Positions 44,581 to 60,500 of a DNA stretch of 64,000 nt are shown here, in pieces. Made by a program: the position numbers and the translations under genes. The notes under the pieces are model-generated. The model did not search any database, was not told the origin of the DNA, and worked only from the letters and a program-made list of their open reading frames with translations. This stretch comes from Siphonodentalium dalli (Eukaryota > Mollusca > Scaphopoda > Gadilida > Siphonodentaliidae). The stretch's first letter is position 1, and each line of letters opens with the position of its first letter. Location of the stretch: NCBI GenBank assembly GCA_032622095.1, contig CP136065.1, forward strand, positions 241,841,530-241,905,529. The letters are read 5' to 3'.

Positions 44581-47500
44581 TCTCATTTGAATCTACGTGA
44601 TTTGGAAGGAAGAATAAGATACAGGTCTCGTGTGAATCTACGTGATTTGGAAGGAAGAACAAGATACAGGTCTCATGTGAATCTACGTGATTTGGAAGGA
44701 AGAATAAGATACAGGTCTCATGTGAATCTACGTGATTTGGAAGGAAGAATAAGATACAGGTCTCGTGTGAATCTACGTGATTTGGAAGGGAAAACAAGAT
44801 ACAGGTCTCATGTGAATCTACGTGATTTAGAAGGAAGAATAAGATACAGGTCTCGTGTGAATCTACGTGATTTGGAAGGAAGAATAAGATACATGTCTCA
44901 TAAGAATCTACGTGATTCGGAAGGAAGAATAAGATACATGTCTCATGTGAATCTACGTGATTTGGAAGGAAGAATAAGATACAGGTCTCATGTGAATCTA
45001 CGTGATTTGGAAGGAAGAATAAGATACAGGTCTCGTGTGAATCTACGTGATTTGGAAGGAAGAATAAGATACAGGTCTCGTGTGAATCTACGTGATTTGG
45101 AAGGAAGAATAAGATGCAGGTCTCATGTGAATCTACGTGATTTGGAAGGAAGAATAAGATACAGGTCTCGTGTGAATCTACGTGATTTGGAAGGGAAAAC
45201 AAGATACAGGTCTCATGTGAATCTACGTGATTTAGAAGGAAGAATAAGATACAGGTCTCGTGTGAATCTACGTGATTTGGAAGGAAGAATAAGATACATG
45301 TCTCATAAGAATCTACGTGATTCGGAAGGAAGAATAAGATACATGTCTCATGTGAATCTACGTGATTTGGAAGGAAGAATAAGATACAGGTCTCATGTGA
45401 ATCTACGTGATTTGGAAGGAAGAATAAGATACAGGTCTCGTGTGAATCTACGTGATTTGGAAGGAAGAATAAGATGCAGGTCTCATGTGAATCTACGTGA
45501 TTTGGAAGGAAGAATAAGATACAGGTCTCATGTGAATCTACGTGATTTGGAAGGAAGAATAAGATACAGGTCTCATGTGAATCTACGTGATTTGGAAGGA
45601 AGAATAAGATACAGGTCTCATGTGGATCTACGTGATTTGGAAGGAAGAATAAGATGCAGGTCTCATGTGAATCTACGTGATTTGGAAGGAAGAATAAGAT
45701 ACAGGTCTCATGTGAATCTACGTGATTTGGAAGGAAGAATAAGATGCAGGTCTCATGTGAATCTACGTGATTTGGAAGGAAGAATAAGATACATGTCTCA
45801 TGTGAATCTACGTGATTTGGAAGGAAGAATAAGACGCAGGTCTCATGTGAATCTACGTGATTTGGAAGGAAGAATAAGATACAGGTCTCATGTGAATCTA
45901 CGTGATTTGGAGGGAAGAATAAGATACAGGTCTCATGTGGATCTACGTGATTTGGAGGGAAGAATAAGATACAGGTCTCATGTGAATCTACGTGATTTGG
46001 AATGAAGAATAAGATACAGGTCTCATGTGAATCTACGTGATTTGGAAGGAAGAATAAGATACAGGTCTCATGTGAATCTACGTGATTTGGAAGGAAGAAT
46101 AAGATACAGGTCTCATGTGAATCTACGTGATTTGGAAGGAAGAACAAGATACAGGTCTCATGTGAATCTACGTGATTTGGAAGGAAGAATAAGATACAGG
46201 TCTCATGTGAATCTACGTGATTTGGAAGGAAGAACAAGATACAGGTCTCATGTGAATCTACGTGATTTGGCAGGAAGAACAAGATACAGATCTCATGTGA
46301 ATCTACGTGATTTGGAAGGAAGAATTAGATACAGGTCTCATGTGAATCCACGTGATTTGGAAGGAAGAATAAGATACAGGTCTCATGTGAATCTACGTGA
46401 TTTGGAAGGAAGAATAAGATACAGGTCTCATGTGAATCTACGTGATTTGGAAGGAAGAATAAGATACAGGTCTCATGTGAATCCACGTGATTTGGAAGGA
46501 AGAATAAGATACAGGTCTCATGTGAATCTACGTGATTTGGAAGGAAGAATAAGATACAGGTCTCATGTGAATCTACGTGATTTGGAAGGAAGAATAAGAT
46601 ACAGGTCTCATGTGAATCCACGTGATTTGGAAGGTAGAATAAGATACAGGTCTCATGTGAATCTACGTGATTTGGAAGGAAGAATAAGATACAGGTCTCA
46701 TGTGAATCTACGTGATTTGGAAGGAAGAATAAGATACATGTCTCATGTGAATCTACGTGATTTGGAAGGAAGAATAAGATACAGGTCTCATGTGAATCTA
46801 CGTGATTTGGAAGGAAGAATAAGATACAGGTCTCATGTGAATCTACGTGATTTGGAAGGAAGAATAAGATACAGGTCTCATGTGAATCTACGTGATTTGG
46901 AAGGAAGAATAAGATACATGTCTCATGTGAATCTACGTGATTTGGAAGGAAGAATAAGATACAGGTCTCATGTGAATCTACGTGATTTGGAAGGAAGAAT
47001 AAGATACAGGTCTCATGTGAATCTACGTGATTTGGAAGGAAGAATAAGATACAGGTCTCATGTGAATCCACGTGATTTGGAAGGTAGAATAAGATACAGG
47101 TCTCATGTGAATCTACGTGATTTGGAAGGAAGAATAAGATACAGGTCTCATGTGAATCTACGTGATTTGGAAGGAAGAATAAGATACATGTCTCATGTGA
47201 ATCTACGTGATTTGGAAGGAAGAATAAGATACAGGTCTCATGTGAATCTACGTGATTTGGAAGGAAGAATAAGATACAGGTCTCATGTGAATCTACGTGA
47301 TTTGGAAGGAAGAATAAGATACAGGTCTCGTGTGAATCTACGTGATTTGGAAGGAAGAATAAGATACAGGTCTCATGTGAATCTACGTGATTTGGAAGGA
47401 AGAATAAGATACATGTCTCATGTGAATCTACGTGATTTGGAAGGAAGAATAAGATACAGGTCTCATGTGAATCTACGTGATTTGGAAGGAAGAATAAGTT

Positions 47501-50500
47501 ACAGGTCTCATGTGAATCCACGTGATTTGGAAGGAAGAATAAGATACAGGTCTCATGTGAATCTACGTGATTTGGAAGGAAGAATAAGATACAGGTCTCA
47601 TGTGAATCTACGTGATTTGGAAGGAAGAATAAGATACAGGTCTCATGTGAATCTACGTGATTTGGAAGGAAGAATAAGATACAGATCTCATGTGAATCTA
47701 CGTGATTTGGAAGGAAGAATAAGATACAGGTCTCATGTGAATCCACGTGATTTGGAAGGAAGAACAAGATACAGGTCTCATGTGAATCTACGTGATTTGG
47801 AAGGAAGAATAAGATACAGGTCTCATGTGAATCCACGTGATTTGGAAGGAAGAATAAGATACAGATCTCATGTGAATCTACGTGATTTGGAAGGAAGAAT
47901 AAGATACAGGTCTCATGTGAATCCACGTGATTTGGAAGGAAGAATAAGATACAGGTCTCATGTGAATCCACGTGATTTGGAAGGAAGAATAAGATACAGG
48001 TCTCATGTGAATCTACGTGATTTGGAAGGAAGAATAAGATACAGGTCTCATGTGAATCTACGTGATTTGGAAGGAAGAATAAGATACAGGTCTCATGTGA
48101 ATCCACGTGATTTGGAAGGAAGAATAAGATACAGGTCTCATGTGAATCCACGTGATTTGGAAGGAAGAATAAGATACAGGTCTCATATGAATCCACGTGA
48201 TTTGGAAGGAAGAACAAGATACAGGTCTCATGTGAATCTACGTGATTTGGAAGGAAGAACAAGATACAGGTCTCATGTGAATCTACGTGATTTGGAAGGA
48301 AGAATAAGATACAGGTCTCATGTGAATCTACGTGATTTGGAAGGAAGAATAAGATACAGGTCTCATGTGAATCTACGTGATTTGGAAGGAAGAATAAGAT
48401 ACAGGTCTCATGTGAATCTACGTGATTTGGAAGGAAGAATAAGATACAGGTCTCATGTGAATCTACGTGATTTGGAAGGAAGAACAAGATACAGGTCTCA
48501 TGTGAATCTACGTGATTTGGAAGGAAGAATAAGATACAGGTCTCATGTGAATCTACGTGATTTGGAAGGAAGAACAAGATACAGGTATCATGTGAATCTA
48601 CGTGATTTGGAAGGAAGAATAAGATACAGGTCTCATGTGAATCTACGTGATTTGGAAGGAAGAATAAGATACAGGTCTCATGTGAATCTACGTGATTTGG
48701 AAGGAAGAATAAGATACAGGTCTCATGTGAATCTACGTGATTTGGAAGGAAGAACAAGATACAGGTCTCATGTGAATCTACGTGATTTGGAAGGAAGAAT
48801 AAGATACAGGTCTCATGTGAATCCACGTGATTTGGAATGAAGAATAAGATACAGGTCTCATGTGAATCTACGTGATTTGGAAGGAAGAACAAGATACAGG
48901 TCTCGTGTGAATCTACGTGATTTGGAAGGAAGAATAAGATACAGGTCTCGTGTGAATCTACGTGATTTGGAAGGAAGAATAAGATACAGGTCTCATGTGA
49001 ATCTACGTGATTTGGAAGGAAGAATAAGATACAGGTCTCATGTGAATCTACGTGATTTGGAAGGAAGAATAAGATACAGGTCTCATGTGAATCTACGTGA
49101 TTTGGAAGGAAGAATAAGATACAGGTCTCATGTGAATCTACGTGATTTGGAAGGAAGAATAAGATACAGGTCTCATGTGAATCCCCGTGATTTGGAAGGA
49201 AGAATAAGATACAGGTCTCATGTGAATCTACGTGATTTGGAAGGAAGAATAAGATACAGGTCTCATGTGAATCTACGTGATTTGGAAGGAAGAATAAGAT
49301 ACAGGTCTCATGTGAATCCACGTGATTTGGAAGGAAGAATAAGATACAGGTCTCGTGTGAATCTACGTGATTTGGAAGGAAGAATAAGATACAGGTCTCA
49401 TGTGAATCTACGTGATTTGGAAGGAAGAATAAGATGCAGGTCTCATATGAATCTACGTGATTTGGAATGAAGAATAAGATACAGGTCTCATGTGAATCTA
49501 CGTGATTTGGAAGGAAGAACAAGATACAGGTCTCGTGTGAATCCACGTGATTTGGAAGGAAGAACAAGATACAGGTCTCATGTGAATCTACGTGATTTGG
49601 AAGGAAGAATAAGATACAGGTCTCATATGAATCTACGTGATTTGGAAGGGAAAACAAGATACAGGTATCATGTGAATCTACGTGATTTGGAAGGAAGAAT
49701 AAGATACCGATCTCAAGTGAATCTACGTGATTTGGAAGGAAGAATAAGATACAGATCTCAAGTGAATCTACGTGATTTGGAAGGAAGAACAAGATACAGG
49801 TCTCGTGTGAATCCACGTGATTTGGAAGGAAGAACAAGATACAGGTCTCATGTGAATCTACGTGATTTGGAAGGAAGAATAAGATACAGGTCTCGTATGA
49901 ATCTACGTGATTTGGAAGGGAAAACAAGATACAGGTATCATGTGAATCTACGTGATTTGGAAGGAAGAATAAGATACAGATCTCAAGTGAATCTACGTGA
50001 TTTGGAAGGAAGAATAAGATACAGGTCTCATGTGAATCTACGTGATTTGGAAGGAAGAATAAGATACAGGTCTCATGTGAATCTACGTGATTTGGAAGGA
50101 AGAATAAGATACAGGTCTCATGTGAATCCACGTGATTTGGAAGGTAGAATAAGATACAGGTCTCATGTGAATCTACGTGATTTGGAAGGAAGAATAAGAT
50201 ACAGGTCTCATGTGAATCTACGTGATGTGGAAGGAAGAATAAGATACAGGTCTCATGTGAATCTACGTGATTTGGAAGGGAAAACAAGATATAGGTCTTA
50301 TGTGAATCTACGTGATTTAGAAGGAAGAATAAGATACAGGTCTCATGTGAATCTACGTGATTTAGAAGGAAGAATAAGATACAGGTCTCATGTGAATGAA
50401 CGTGATTTGGAAGGAAGAATAAGATACAGGTCTCATGTGAATCTACGTGATTTAGAAGGAAGAATAAGATACAGGTCTCATGTGAATCCACGTGATTTGG

Positions 50501-53429
50501 AAGGAAGAATAAGATACAGGTCTCGTGTGAATCTACGTGATTTGGAAGGTAGAACAAGATACAGGTCTCAAGTGAATCTACGTGATTTGGAAGGCAGAAT
50601 AAGATACAGGTCTCATGTGAATCTACGTGATTTGGAAGGAAGAATAAGATACAGGTCTCATGTGAATCTACGTGATGTGGAAGGAAGAATAAGATACAGG
50701 TCACATGTGAATCTACGTGATTTGGAAGGGAAAACAAGATATAGGCCTTATGTGAATCTACGTGATTTAGAAGGAAGAATAAGATACAGGTCTCATGTGA
50801 ATCCACGTGATTTGGAAGGAAGAATAAGATACAGGTCTCGTGTGAATCTACGTGATTTGGAAGGTAGAACAAGATACAGGTCTCAAGTGAATCTACGTGA
50901 TTTGGAAGGAAGAATAAGATACAGGTCTCATGTGAATCTACGTGATTTGGAAGGAACAATAAGATACAGGTCTCATGTGAATCTACGTGATTTGGAAGGA
51001 AGAATAAGATACAGGTCTCATGTGAATCTACGTGATTTGGAAGGAAGAATAAGATGCAGGTCTCATGTGAATCTACGTGATTTGGAAGGAAGAATAAGAT
51101 ACATGTATCATGTGAATCCACGTGATTTGGAAGGAAGAATAAGATACAGGTCTCATGTGAATCTATGTGATTTGGAAGGAAGAATAAGATACAGATCTCA
51201 TGTGAATCTACGTGATTTGGAAGGAAGAACAAGATACAGGTCTCATGTGAATCTACGTGATTTGGAAGGAAGAATAAGATACAGGTCTCATGTGAATCTA
51301 CGTGATTTGGAAGGAAGAACAAGATACAGGTCTCAAGTGAATCTACGTGATTTGGAAGGAAGAATAAGATACAGGTCTCATGTGAATCTACGTGATTTGG
51401 AAGGAAGAACAAGATACAGGTCTCATGTGAATCTACGTGATTTGGAAGGAAGAATAAGATACAGGTCTCATGTGAATCTACGTGATTTGGAAGGAAGAAT
51501 AAGATACAGGTCTCATGTGAATCTACGTGATTTGGAAGGGAGAATAAGATACAGGTCTCATGTGAATCTACGTGATTTGGAAGGAAGAATAAGATACAGG
51601 TCTCATGTGAATCTACGTGATTTGGAAGGAAGAATAAGATACAGGTCTCATGTGAATCCACGTGATTTGGAAGGAAGAATAAGATACAGGTCTCATGTGA
51701 ATCCACGTGATTTGGAAGGAAGAATAAGATGCAGGTCTCATGTGAATCTACGTGATTTGGAAGGAAGAATAAGATACAGGTCTCGTGTGAATCTACGTGA
51801 TTTGGAAGGTAGAACAAGATACAGGTATCATGTGAATATACGTGATTTGGAAGGTAGAACAAGATACAGGTCTCAAGTGAATCTACGTGATTTGGAAGGA
51901 AGAATAAGATACAGATCTCATGTGAATCTACGTGATTTGGAAGGAAGAACAAGATACAGGTCTCATGTGAATCTACGTGATTTGGAAGGAAGAATAAGAT
52001 ACAGGTCTCATGTGAATCTACGTGATTTGGAAGGTAGAACAAGATACAGGTCTCATGTGAATCTACGTGATTTGGAAGGAAGAATAAGATACAGGTCTCA
52101 TGTAGATCTACGTGATTTGGAAGGGAAAACAAGATATAGGTCTTATGTGAATCTACGTGATTTGGATGGTAGAATAAGATACAGGTCTCAAGTGAATCTA
52201 CGTGATTTGGAAGGAAGAATAAGATACAGGTCTCATGTGAATCTACGTGATTTGGAAGGAAGAATAAGATACAGGTCTCATGTGAATCTACGTGATTTGG
52301 AAGGAAGAATAAGATGCAGGTCTCATGTGAATCTACGTGATTTGGAAGGAAGAATAAGATGCAGGTCTCATGTGAATCTACGTGATTTGGAAGGAAGAAT
52401 AAGATGCAGGTCTCATGTGAATCTACGTGATTTGGAAGGAAGAATAAGATGCAGGTCTCATGTGAATCTACGTGATTTGGAAGGAAGAATAAGATACAGG
52501 TCTCATGTGAATCCACGTGATTTGGAAGGAAGAATAAGACGCAGGTCTCATGTGAATCTACGTGATTTAGAAGGAAGAACAAGATACAGATCTCATGTGA
52601 ATCTACGTGATTTGGAAGGAAGAATAAGATGCAGGTCTCATGTGAATCCACGTGATTTGGAAGGAAGAATAAGATACAGGTCTCGTGTGAATCTACGTGA
52701 TTTGGAAGGAAGAATAAGATACAGGTCTCATGTGAATCTACGTGATTTGGAAGGAAGAATAAGATGCAGGTCTCATGTGAATCTACGTGATTTGGAAGGA
52801 AGAATAAGATACAGGTCTCATGTGAATCTACGTGATTTGGAAGGAAGAATAAGATTCAGATCTCATGTGAATCTACGTGATTTGGAAGGAAGAATAAGAT
52901 ACAGGTCTCATGTGAATCTACGTGATTTGGAAGGAAGAATAAGACGCAGGTCTCATGTGAATCTACGTGATTTAGAAGGAAGAACAAGATACAGATCTCA
53001 TGTGAATCTACGTGATTTGGAAGGAAGAATAAGATACAGGTCTCATGTGAATCTACGTGATTTGGAAGGTAGAACAAGATACAGGTCTCATGTGAATCTA
53101 CGTGATTTGGAAGGAAGAATAAGATACAGGTCTCATGTGAATCTACGTGATTTGGAAGGTAGAACAAGATACAGGTCTCATGTGAATCTACGTGATTTGG
53201 AAGGAAGAATAAGATACAGGTCTCATGTAGATCTACGTGATTTGGAAGGGAAAACAAGATATAGGTCTTATGTGAATCTACGTGATTTGGAAGGAAGAAT
53301 AAGATACAGGTCTCAAGTGAATCTACGTGATTTGGAAGGAAGAATAAGATACAGGTCTCATGTGAATCTACGTGATTTGGAAGGAAGAATAAGATACAGG
53401 TCTCATGTGAATCTACGTGATTTGGAAGG

Positions 53430-56400
53430 AAGAATAAGATGCAGGTCTCATGTGAATCTACGTGATTTGGAAGGAAGAATAAGATGCAGGTCTCATGTGA
53501 ATCTACGTGATTTGGAAGGAAGAATAAGATGCAGGTCTCATGTGAATCTACGTGATTTGGAAGGAAGAATAAGATGCAGGTCTCATGTGAATCTACGTGA
53601 TTTGGAAGGAAGAATAAGATACAGGTCTCATGTGAATCTACGTGATTTGGAAGGAAGAATAAGACGCAGGTCTCATGTGAATCTACGTGATTTAGAAGGA
53701 AGAACAAGATACAGATCTCATGTGAATCTACGTGATTTGGAAGGAAGAATAAGATGCAGGTCTCATGTGAATCCACGTGATTTGGAAGGAAGAATAAGAT
53801 ACAGGTCTCATGTGAATCTACGTGATTTGGAAGGAAGAATAAGATACAGGTCTCATGTGAATCTACGTGATTTGGAAGGAAGAATAAGATGCAGGTCTCA
53901 TGTGAATCTACGTGATTTGGAAGGAAGAATAAGATACAGGTCTCATGTGAATCTACGTGATTTGGAAGGAAGAATAAGACGCAGGTATCATGTGAATCTA
54001 CGTGATTTAGAAGGAAGAACAAGATACAGATCTCATGTGAATCTACGTGATTTGGAAGGAAGAATAAGATACAGGTCTCATGTGAATCTACGTGATTTGG
54101 AAGGAAGAATAAGATACAGGTCTCATGTGAATCTACGTGATTTGGAAGGAAGAATAAGATGCAGGTCTCATGTGAATCTACGTGATTTGGAAGGAAGAAT
54201 AAGATACAGGTCTCATGTGAATCTACGTGATTTGGAAGGAAGAATAAGATACAGGTCTCATGTGAATCTACGTGATTTAGAAGGAAGAATAAGATACAGG
54301 TCTCATGTGAATCTACGTGATTTGGAAGGCAGAATAAGATACAGATCTCATGTGAATCTATGTGATTTGGAAGGAAGAATAAGATACAGGTCACATGTGA
54401 ATCTACGTGATTTGGAAGGAAGAATAAGATACAGGTCTCATGTGAATCTACGTGATTTGGAAGGAAGAATAAGATACAGGTCTCATGTGAATCTACGTGA
54501 TTTGGAAGGAAGAATAAGATACAGGTCTCATGTGAATCTACGTGATTTGGAAGGAAGAATAAGATACAGGTCTCATGTGAATCTACGTGATTTGGAAGGA
54601 AGAATAAGATACAGGTCTCATGTGAATCTACGTGATTTGGAAGGAAGAATAAGATGCAGGTCTCATGTGAATCTACGTGATTTGGAAGGAAGAATAAGAT
54701 ACAGGTCTCATGTGAATCTACGTGATTTGGAAGGAAGAATAAGACGCAGGTCTCATGTGAATCTACGTGATTTAGAAGGAAGAACAAGATACAGATCTCA
54801 TGTGAATCTACGTGATTTGGAAGGAAGAATAAGATACAGGTCTCATGTGAATCTACGTGATTTGGAAGGAAGAATAAGATACAGGTCTCATGTGAATCTA
54901 CGTGATTTGGAAGGAAGAATAAGATGCAGGTCTCATGTGAATCTACGTGATTTGGAAGGAAGAATAAGATACAGGTCTCATGTGAATCTACGTGATTTGG
55001 AAGGAAGAATAAGACGCAGGTCTCATGTGAATCTACGTGATTTAGAAGGAAGAACAAGATACAGATCTCATGTGAATCTACGTGATTTGGAAGGAAGAAT
55101 AAGATACAGGTCTCGTGTGAATCTACGTGATTTGGAAGGAAGAATAAGATACAGGTCTCATGTGAATCTACGTGATTTGGAAGGAAAATAAGATGCAGGT
55201 CTCATGTGAATCTACGTGATTTGGAAGGAAGAATAAGATACAGGTCTCATGTGAATCTACGTGATTTGGAAGGAAGAATAAGATACAGGTCTCATGTGAA
55301 TCTACGTGATTTAGAAGGAAGAATAAGATACAGGTCTCATGTGAATCTACGTGATTTGGAAGGCAGAATAAGATACAGATCTCATGTGAATCTTTGTGAT
55401 TTGGAAGGAAGAATAAGATACAGGTCTCATGTGAATCTACGTGATTTGGAAGGAAGAATAAGATACAGATCTCATGTGAATCTACGTGATTTGGAAGGAA
55501 GAATAAGATACAGGTCTCATGTGAATCTACGTGATTTGGAAGGAAGAATAAGATACAGGTCTCATGTGAATCTACGTGATTTGGAAGGAAGAATAAGATA
55601 CAGGTCTCATGTGAATCTACGTGATTTGGAAGGAAGAATAAGATGCAGGTCTCATGTGAATCTACGTGATTTGGAAGGAAGAATAAGATACAGGTCTCAT
55701 GTGAATCTACGTGATTTGGAAGGAAGAATAAGACGCAGGTCTCATGTGAATCTACGTGATTTAGAAGGAAGAACAAGATACAGATCTCATGTGAATCTAC
55801 GTGATTTGGAAGGAAGAATAAGATACAGGTCTCATGTGAATCTACGTGATTTGGAAGGAAGAATAAGATACAGGTCTCATGTGAATCTACGTGATTTGGA
55901 AGGAAGAATAAGATACAGGTCTCATGTGAATCCACGTGATTTGGAAGGAAGAATAAGATGCAGGTCTCATGTGAATCTACGTGATTTGGAAGGAAGAATA
56001 AGATGCAGGTCTCATGTGAATCTACGTGATTTGGAAGGAAGAATAAGATACAGGTCTCATGTGAATCTACGTGATTTGGAAGGAAGAATAAGATACAGGT
56101 CTCATGTGAATCTACGTGATTTGGAAGGAAGAATAAGATACAGGTCTCGTGTGAATCTACGTGATTTGGAAGGAAGAATAAGATACAGGTCTCGTGTGAA
56201 TCTACGTGATTTGGAAGGAAGAATAAGATACAGGTCTCGTGTGAATCTACGTGATTTGGAAGGAAGAATAAGATACAGGTCTCGTGTGAATCTACGTGAT
56301 TTGGAAGGAAGAATAAGATACAGGTCTTGTGTGAATCTACGTGATTTGGAAGGAAGAATAAGATACAGGTCTCATGTGAATCTACGTGATTTGGAAGGAA

Positions 56401-57542
56401 GAATAAGATACAGGTCTCATGTGGATCTACGGCACGGTGATTTGGAAGGAAGAATAAGATACAGGTCTCATGTGAATCTACGTGATTTGGAAGGAAGAAT
56501 AAGATACAGGTCTCATGTTAATCTACGTGATTTGGAAGGAAGAATAAGATACAGGTCTCGTGTGAATCTACGTGATTTGGAAGGAAGAATAAGATACAGG
56601 TCTCATGTGAATCTACGTGATTTGGAAGGAAGAATAAGATACAGGTCTCATGTGAATCTACGTGATTTGGAAGGGAAAACAAGATGCAGGTCTCATGTGG
56701 ATCTACGTGATTTGGAAGGAAGAATAAGATACAGGTCTCATGTGGATCTACGTGATTTGGAAGGAAGAATAAGATACAGGTCTCATGTGAATCTACGTGA
56801 TTTGGAAGGAAGAATAAGATACAGGTTTCATGTGGATCTACGTGATTTGGAAGGAAGAATAAGATACAGGTCTCATGTGGATCTACGGCACGGTGATTTG
56901 GAAGGAAGAATAAGATACAGGTCTCATGTGAATCTACGTGATTTGGAAGGAAGAATAAGATACAAGTCTCATGTTAATCTACGTGATTTGGAAGGAAGAA
57001 TAAGATACAGGTCTCGTGTGAATCTACGTGATTTGGAAGGAAGAATAAGATACAGGTCTCATGTGAATCTACGTGATTTGGAAGGAAGAATAAGATACAG
57101 GTCTCATGTGAATCTACGTGATTTGGAAGGGAAAACAAGATGCAGGTCTCATGTGGATCTACGTGATTTGGAAGGAAGAATAAGATACAGGTCTCATGTG
57201 GATCTACGTGATTTGGAAGGAAGAATAAGATACAGGTCTCATGTGAATCTACGTGATTTGGAAGGAAGAATAAGATACAGGTCTCATGTGAATCTACGTG
57301 ATTTGGAAGGAAGAATAAGATACAGGTTTCAAGTGAATCTACGTGATTTAGAAGGAAGAATAAGATACAGGTCTCATGTGAATCTACGTGATTTGGAAGG
57401 AAGAATAAGATACAGGTCTCATGTGAATCTACGTGATTTGGAAGGAAGAATAAGATACAGGTCTCATGTGGATCTACGGCACGGTGATTTGGAAGGAAGA
57501 ATAAGATACAGGTCTCATGTGAATCTACGTGATTTGGAAGGA
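53430..57542 (+). repeat. Higher-order block A within the 45-bp array (~4.11 kb)
   Basis: Carries a diagnostic series: four consecutive TGCAGG monomers at the start, TATGTG/TTTGTG-type monomers near 54357 and 55391, and three GGCACG insertions at the end. The following block repeats the series at a 4,113-bp offset (91 x 45 plus three 6-bp insertions). Confidence 0.8.
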
Positions 57543-60500
57543 AGAATAAGATGCAGGTCTCATGTGAATCTACGTGATTTGGAAGGAAGAATAAGATGCA
57601 GGTCTCATGTGAATCTACGTGATTTGGAAGGAAGAATAAGATGCAGGTCTCATGTGAATCTACGTGATTTGGAAGGAAGAATAAGATGCATGTCTCATGT
57701 GAATCTACGTGATTTGGAAGGAAGAATAAGATACAGGTCTCATGTGAATCTACGTAATTTGGAAGGAAGAATAAGACGCAGGTCTCATGTGAATCTACGT
57801 GATTTAGAAGGAAGAACAAGATACAGATCTCATGTGAATCTACGTGATTTGGAAGGAAGAATAAGATGCAGGTCTCATGTGAATCCACGTGATTTGGAAG
57901 GAAGAATAAGATACAGGTCTCATGTGAATCTACGTGATTTGGAAGGAAGAATAAGATACAGGTCTCATGTGAATCTACTTGATTTGGAAGGAAGAATAAG
58001 ATGCAGGTCTCATGTGAATCTACGTGATTTGGAAGGAAGAATAAGATACAGGTCTCATGTGAATCTACGTGATTTGGAAGGAAGAATAAGACGCAGGTCT
58101 CATGTGAATCTACGTGATTTAGAAGGAAGAACAAGATACAGATCTCATGTGAATCTACGTGATTTGGAAGGAAGAATAAGATACAGGTCTCATGTGAATC
58201 TACGTGATTTGGAAGGAAGAATAAGATACAGGTCTCATGTGAATCTACGTGATTTGGAAGGAAGAATAAGATGCAGGTCTCATGTGAATCTACGTGATTT
58301 GGAAGGAAGAATAAGATACAGGTCTCATGTGAATCTACGTGATTTGGAAGGAAGAATAAGATACAGGTCTCATGTGAATCTACGTGATTTAGAAGGAAGA
58401 ATAAGATACAGGTCTCATGTGAATCTACGTGATTTGGAAGGCAGAATAAGATACAGATCTCATGTGAATCTATGTGATTTGGAAGGAAGAATAAGATACA
58501 GGTCTCATGTGAATCTACGTGATTTGGAAGGAAGAATAAGATACAGGTCTCATGTGAATCTACGTGATTTGGAAGGAAGAATAAGATACAGGTCTCATGT
58601 GAATCTACGTGATTTGGAAGGAAGAATAAGATACAGGTCTCATGTGAATCTACGTGATTTGGAAGGAAGAATAAGATACAGGTCTCATGTGAATCTACGT
58701 GATTTGGAAGGAAGAATAAGATACAGGTCTCATGTGAATCTACGTGATTTGGAAGGAAGAATAAGATGCAGGTCTCATGTGAATCTACGTGATTTGGAAG
58801 GAAGAATAAGATACAGGTCTCATGTGCATCTACGTGATTTGGAAGGAAGAATAAGACGCAGGTCTCATGTGAATCTACGTGATTTAGAAGGAAGAACAAG
58901 ATACAGATCTCATGTGAATCTACGTGATTTGGAAGGAAGAATAAGATACAGGTCTCATGTGAATCTACGTGATTTGGAAGGAAGAATAAGATACAGGTCT
59001 CATGTGAATCTACGTGATTTGGAAGGAAGAATAAGATGCAGGTCTCATGTGAATCTACGTGATTTGGAAGGAAGAATAAGATACAGGTCTCATGTGAATC
59101 TACGTGATTTGGAAGGAAGAATAAGACGCAGGTCTCATGTGAATCTACGTGATTTAGAAGGAAGAACAAGATACAGATCTCATGTGAATCTACGTGATTT
59201 GTAAGGAAGAATAAGATACAGGTCTCATGTGAATCTACGTGATTTGGAAGGAAGAATAAGATACAGGTCTCATGTGAATCTACGTGATTTGGAAGGAAGA
59301 ATAAGATGCAGGTCTCATGTGAATCTACGTGATTTGGAAGGAAGAATAAGATACAGGTCTCATGTGAATCTACGTGATTTGGAAGGAAGAATAAGATACA
59401 GGTCTCATGTGAATCTACGTGATTTAGAAGGAAGAATAAGATACAGGTCTCATGTGAATCTACGTGATTTGGAAGGCAGAATAAGATACAGATCTCATGT
59501 GAATCTATGTGATTTGGAAGGAAGAATAAGATACAGGTCTCATGTGAATCTACGTGATTTGGAAGGAAGAATAAGATACAGGTCTCATGTGAATCTACGT
59601 GATTTGGAAGGAAGAATAAGATACAGGTCTCATGTGAATCTACGTGATTTGGAAGGAAGAATAAGATACAGGTCTCATGTGAATCTACGTGATTTGGAAG
59701 GAAGAATAAGATACAGGTCTCATGTGAATCTACGTGATTTGGAAGGAAGAATAAGATGCAGGTCTCATGTGAATCTACGTGATTTGGAAGGAAGAATAAG
59801 ATACAGGTCTCATGTGAATCTACGTGATTTGGAAGGAAGAATAAGACGCAGGTCTCATGTGAATCTACGTGATTTAGAAGGAAGAACAAGATACAGATCT
59901 CATGTGAATCTACGTGATTTGGAAGGAAGAATAAGATACAGGTCTCATGTGAATCTACGTGATTTGGAAGGAAGAATAAGATACAGGTCTCATGTGAATC
60001 TACGTGATTTGGAAGGAAGAATAAGATACAGGTCTCATGTGAATCCACGTGATTTGGAAGGAAGAATAAGATGCAGGTCTCATGTGAATCTACGTGATTT
60101 GGAAGGAAGAATAAGATGCAGGTCTCATGTGAATCTACGTGATTTGGAAGGAAGAATAAGATACAGGTCTCATGTGAATCTACGTGATTTGGAAGGAAGA
60201 ATAAGATACAGGTCTCATGTGAATCTACGTGATTTGGAAGGAAGAATAAGATACAGGTCTCGTGTGAATCTACGTGATTTGGAAGGAAGAATAAGATACA
60301 GGTCTCGTGTGAATCTACGTGATTTGGAAGGAAGAATAAGATACAGGTCTCGTGTGAATCTACGTGATTTGGAAGGAAGAATAAGATACAGGTCTCGTGT
60401 GAATCTACGTGATTTGGAAGGAAGAATAAGATACAGGTCTCGTGTGAATCTACGTGATTTGGAAGGAAGAATAAGATACAGGTCTCATGTGAATCTACGT

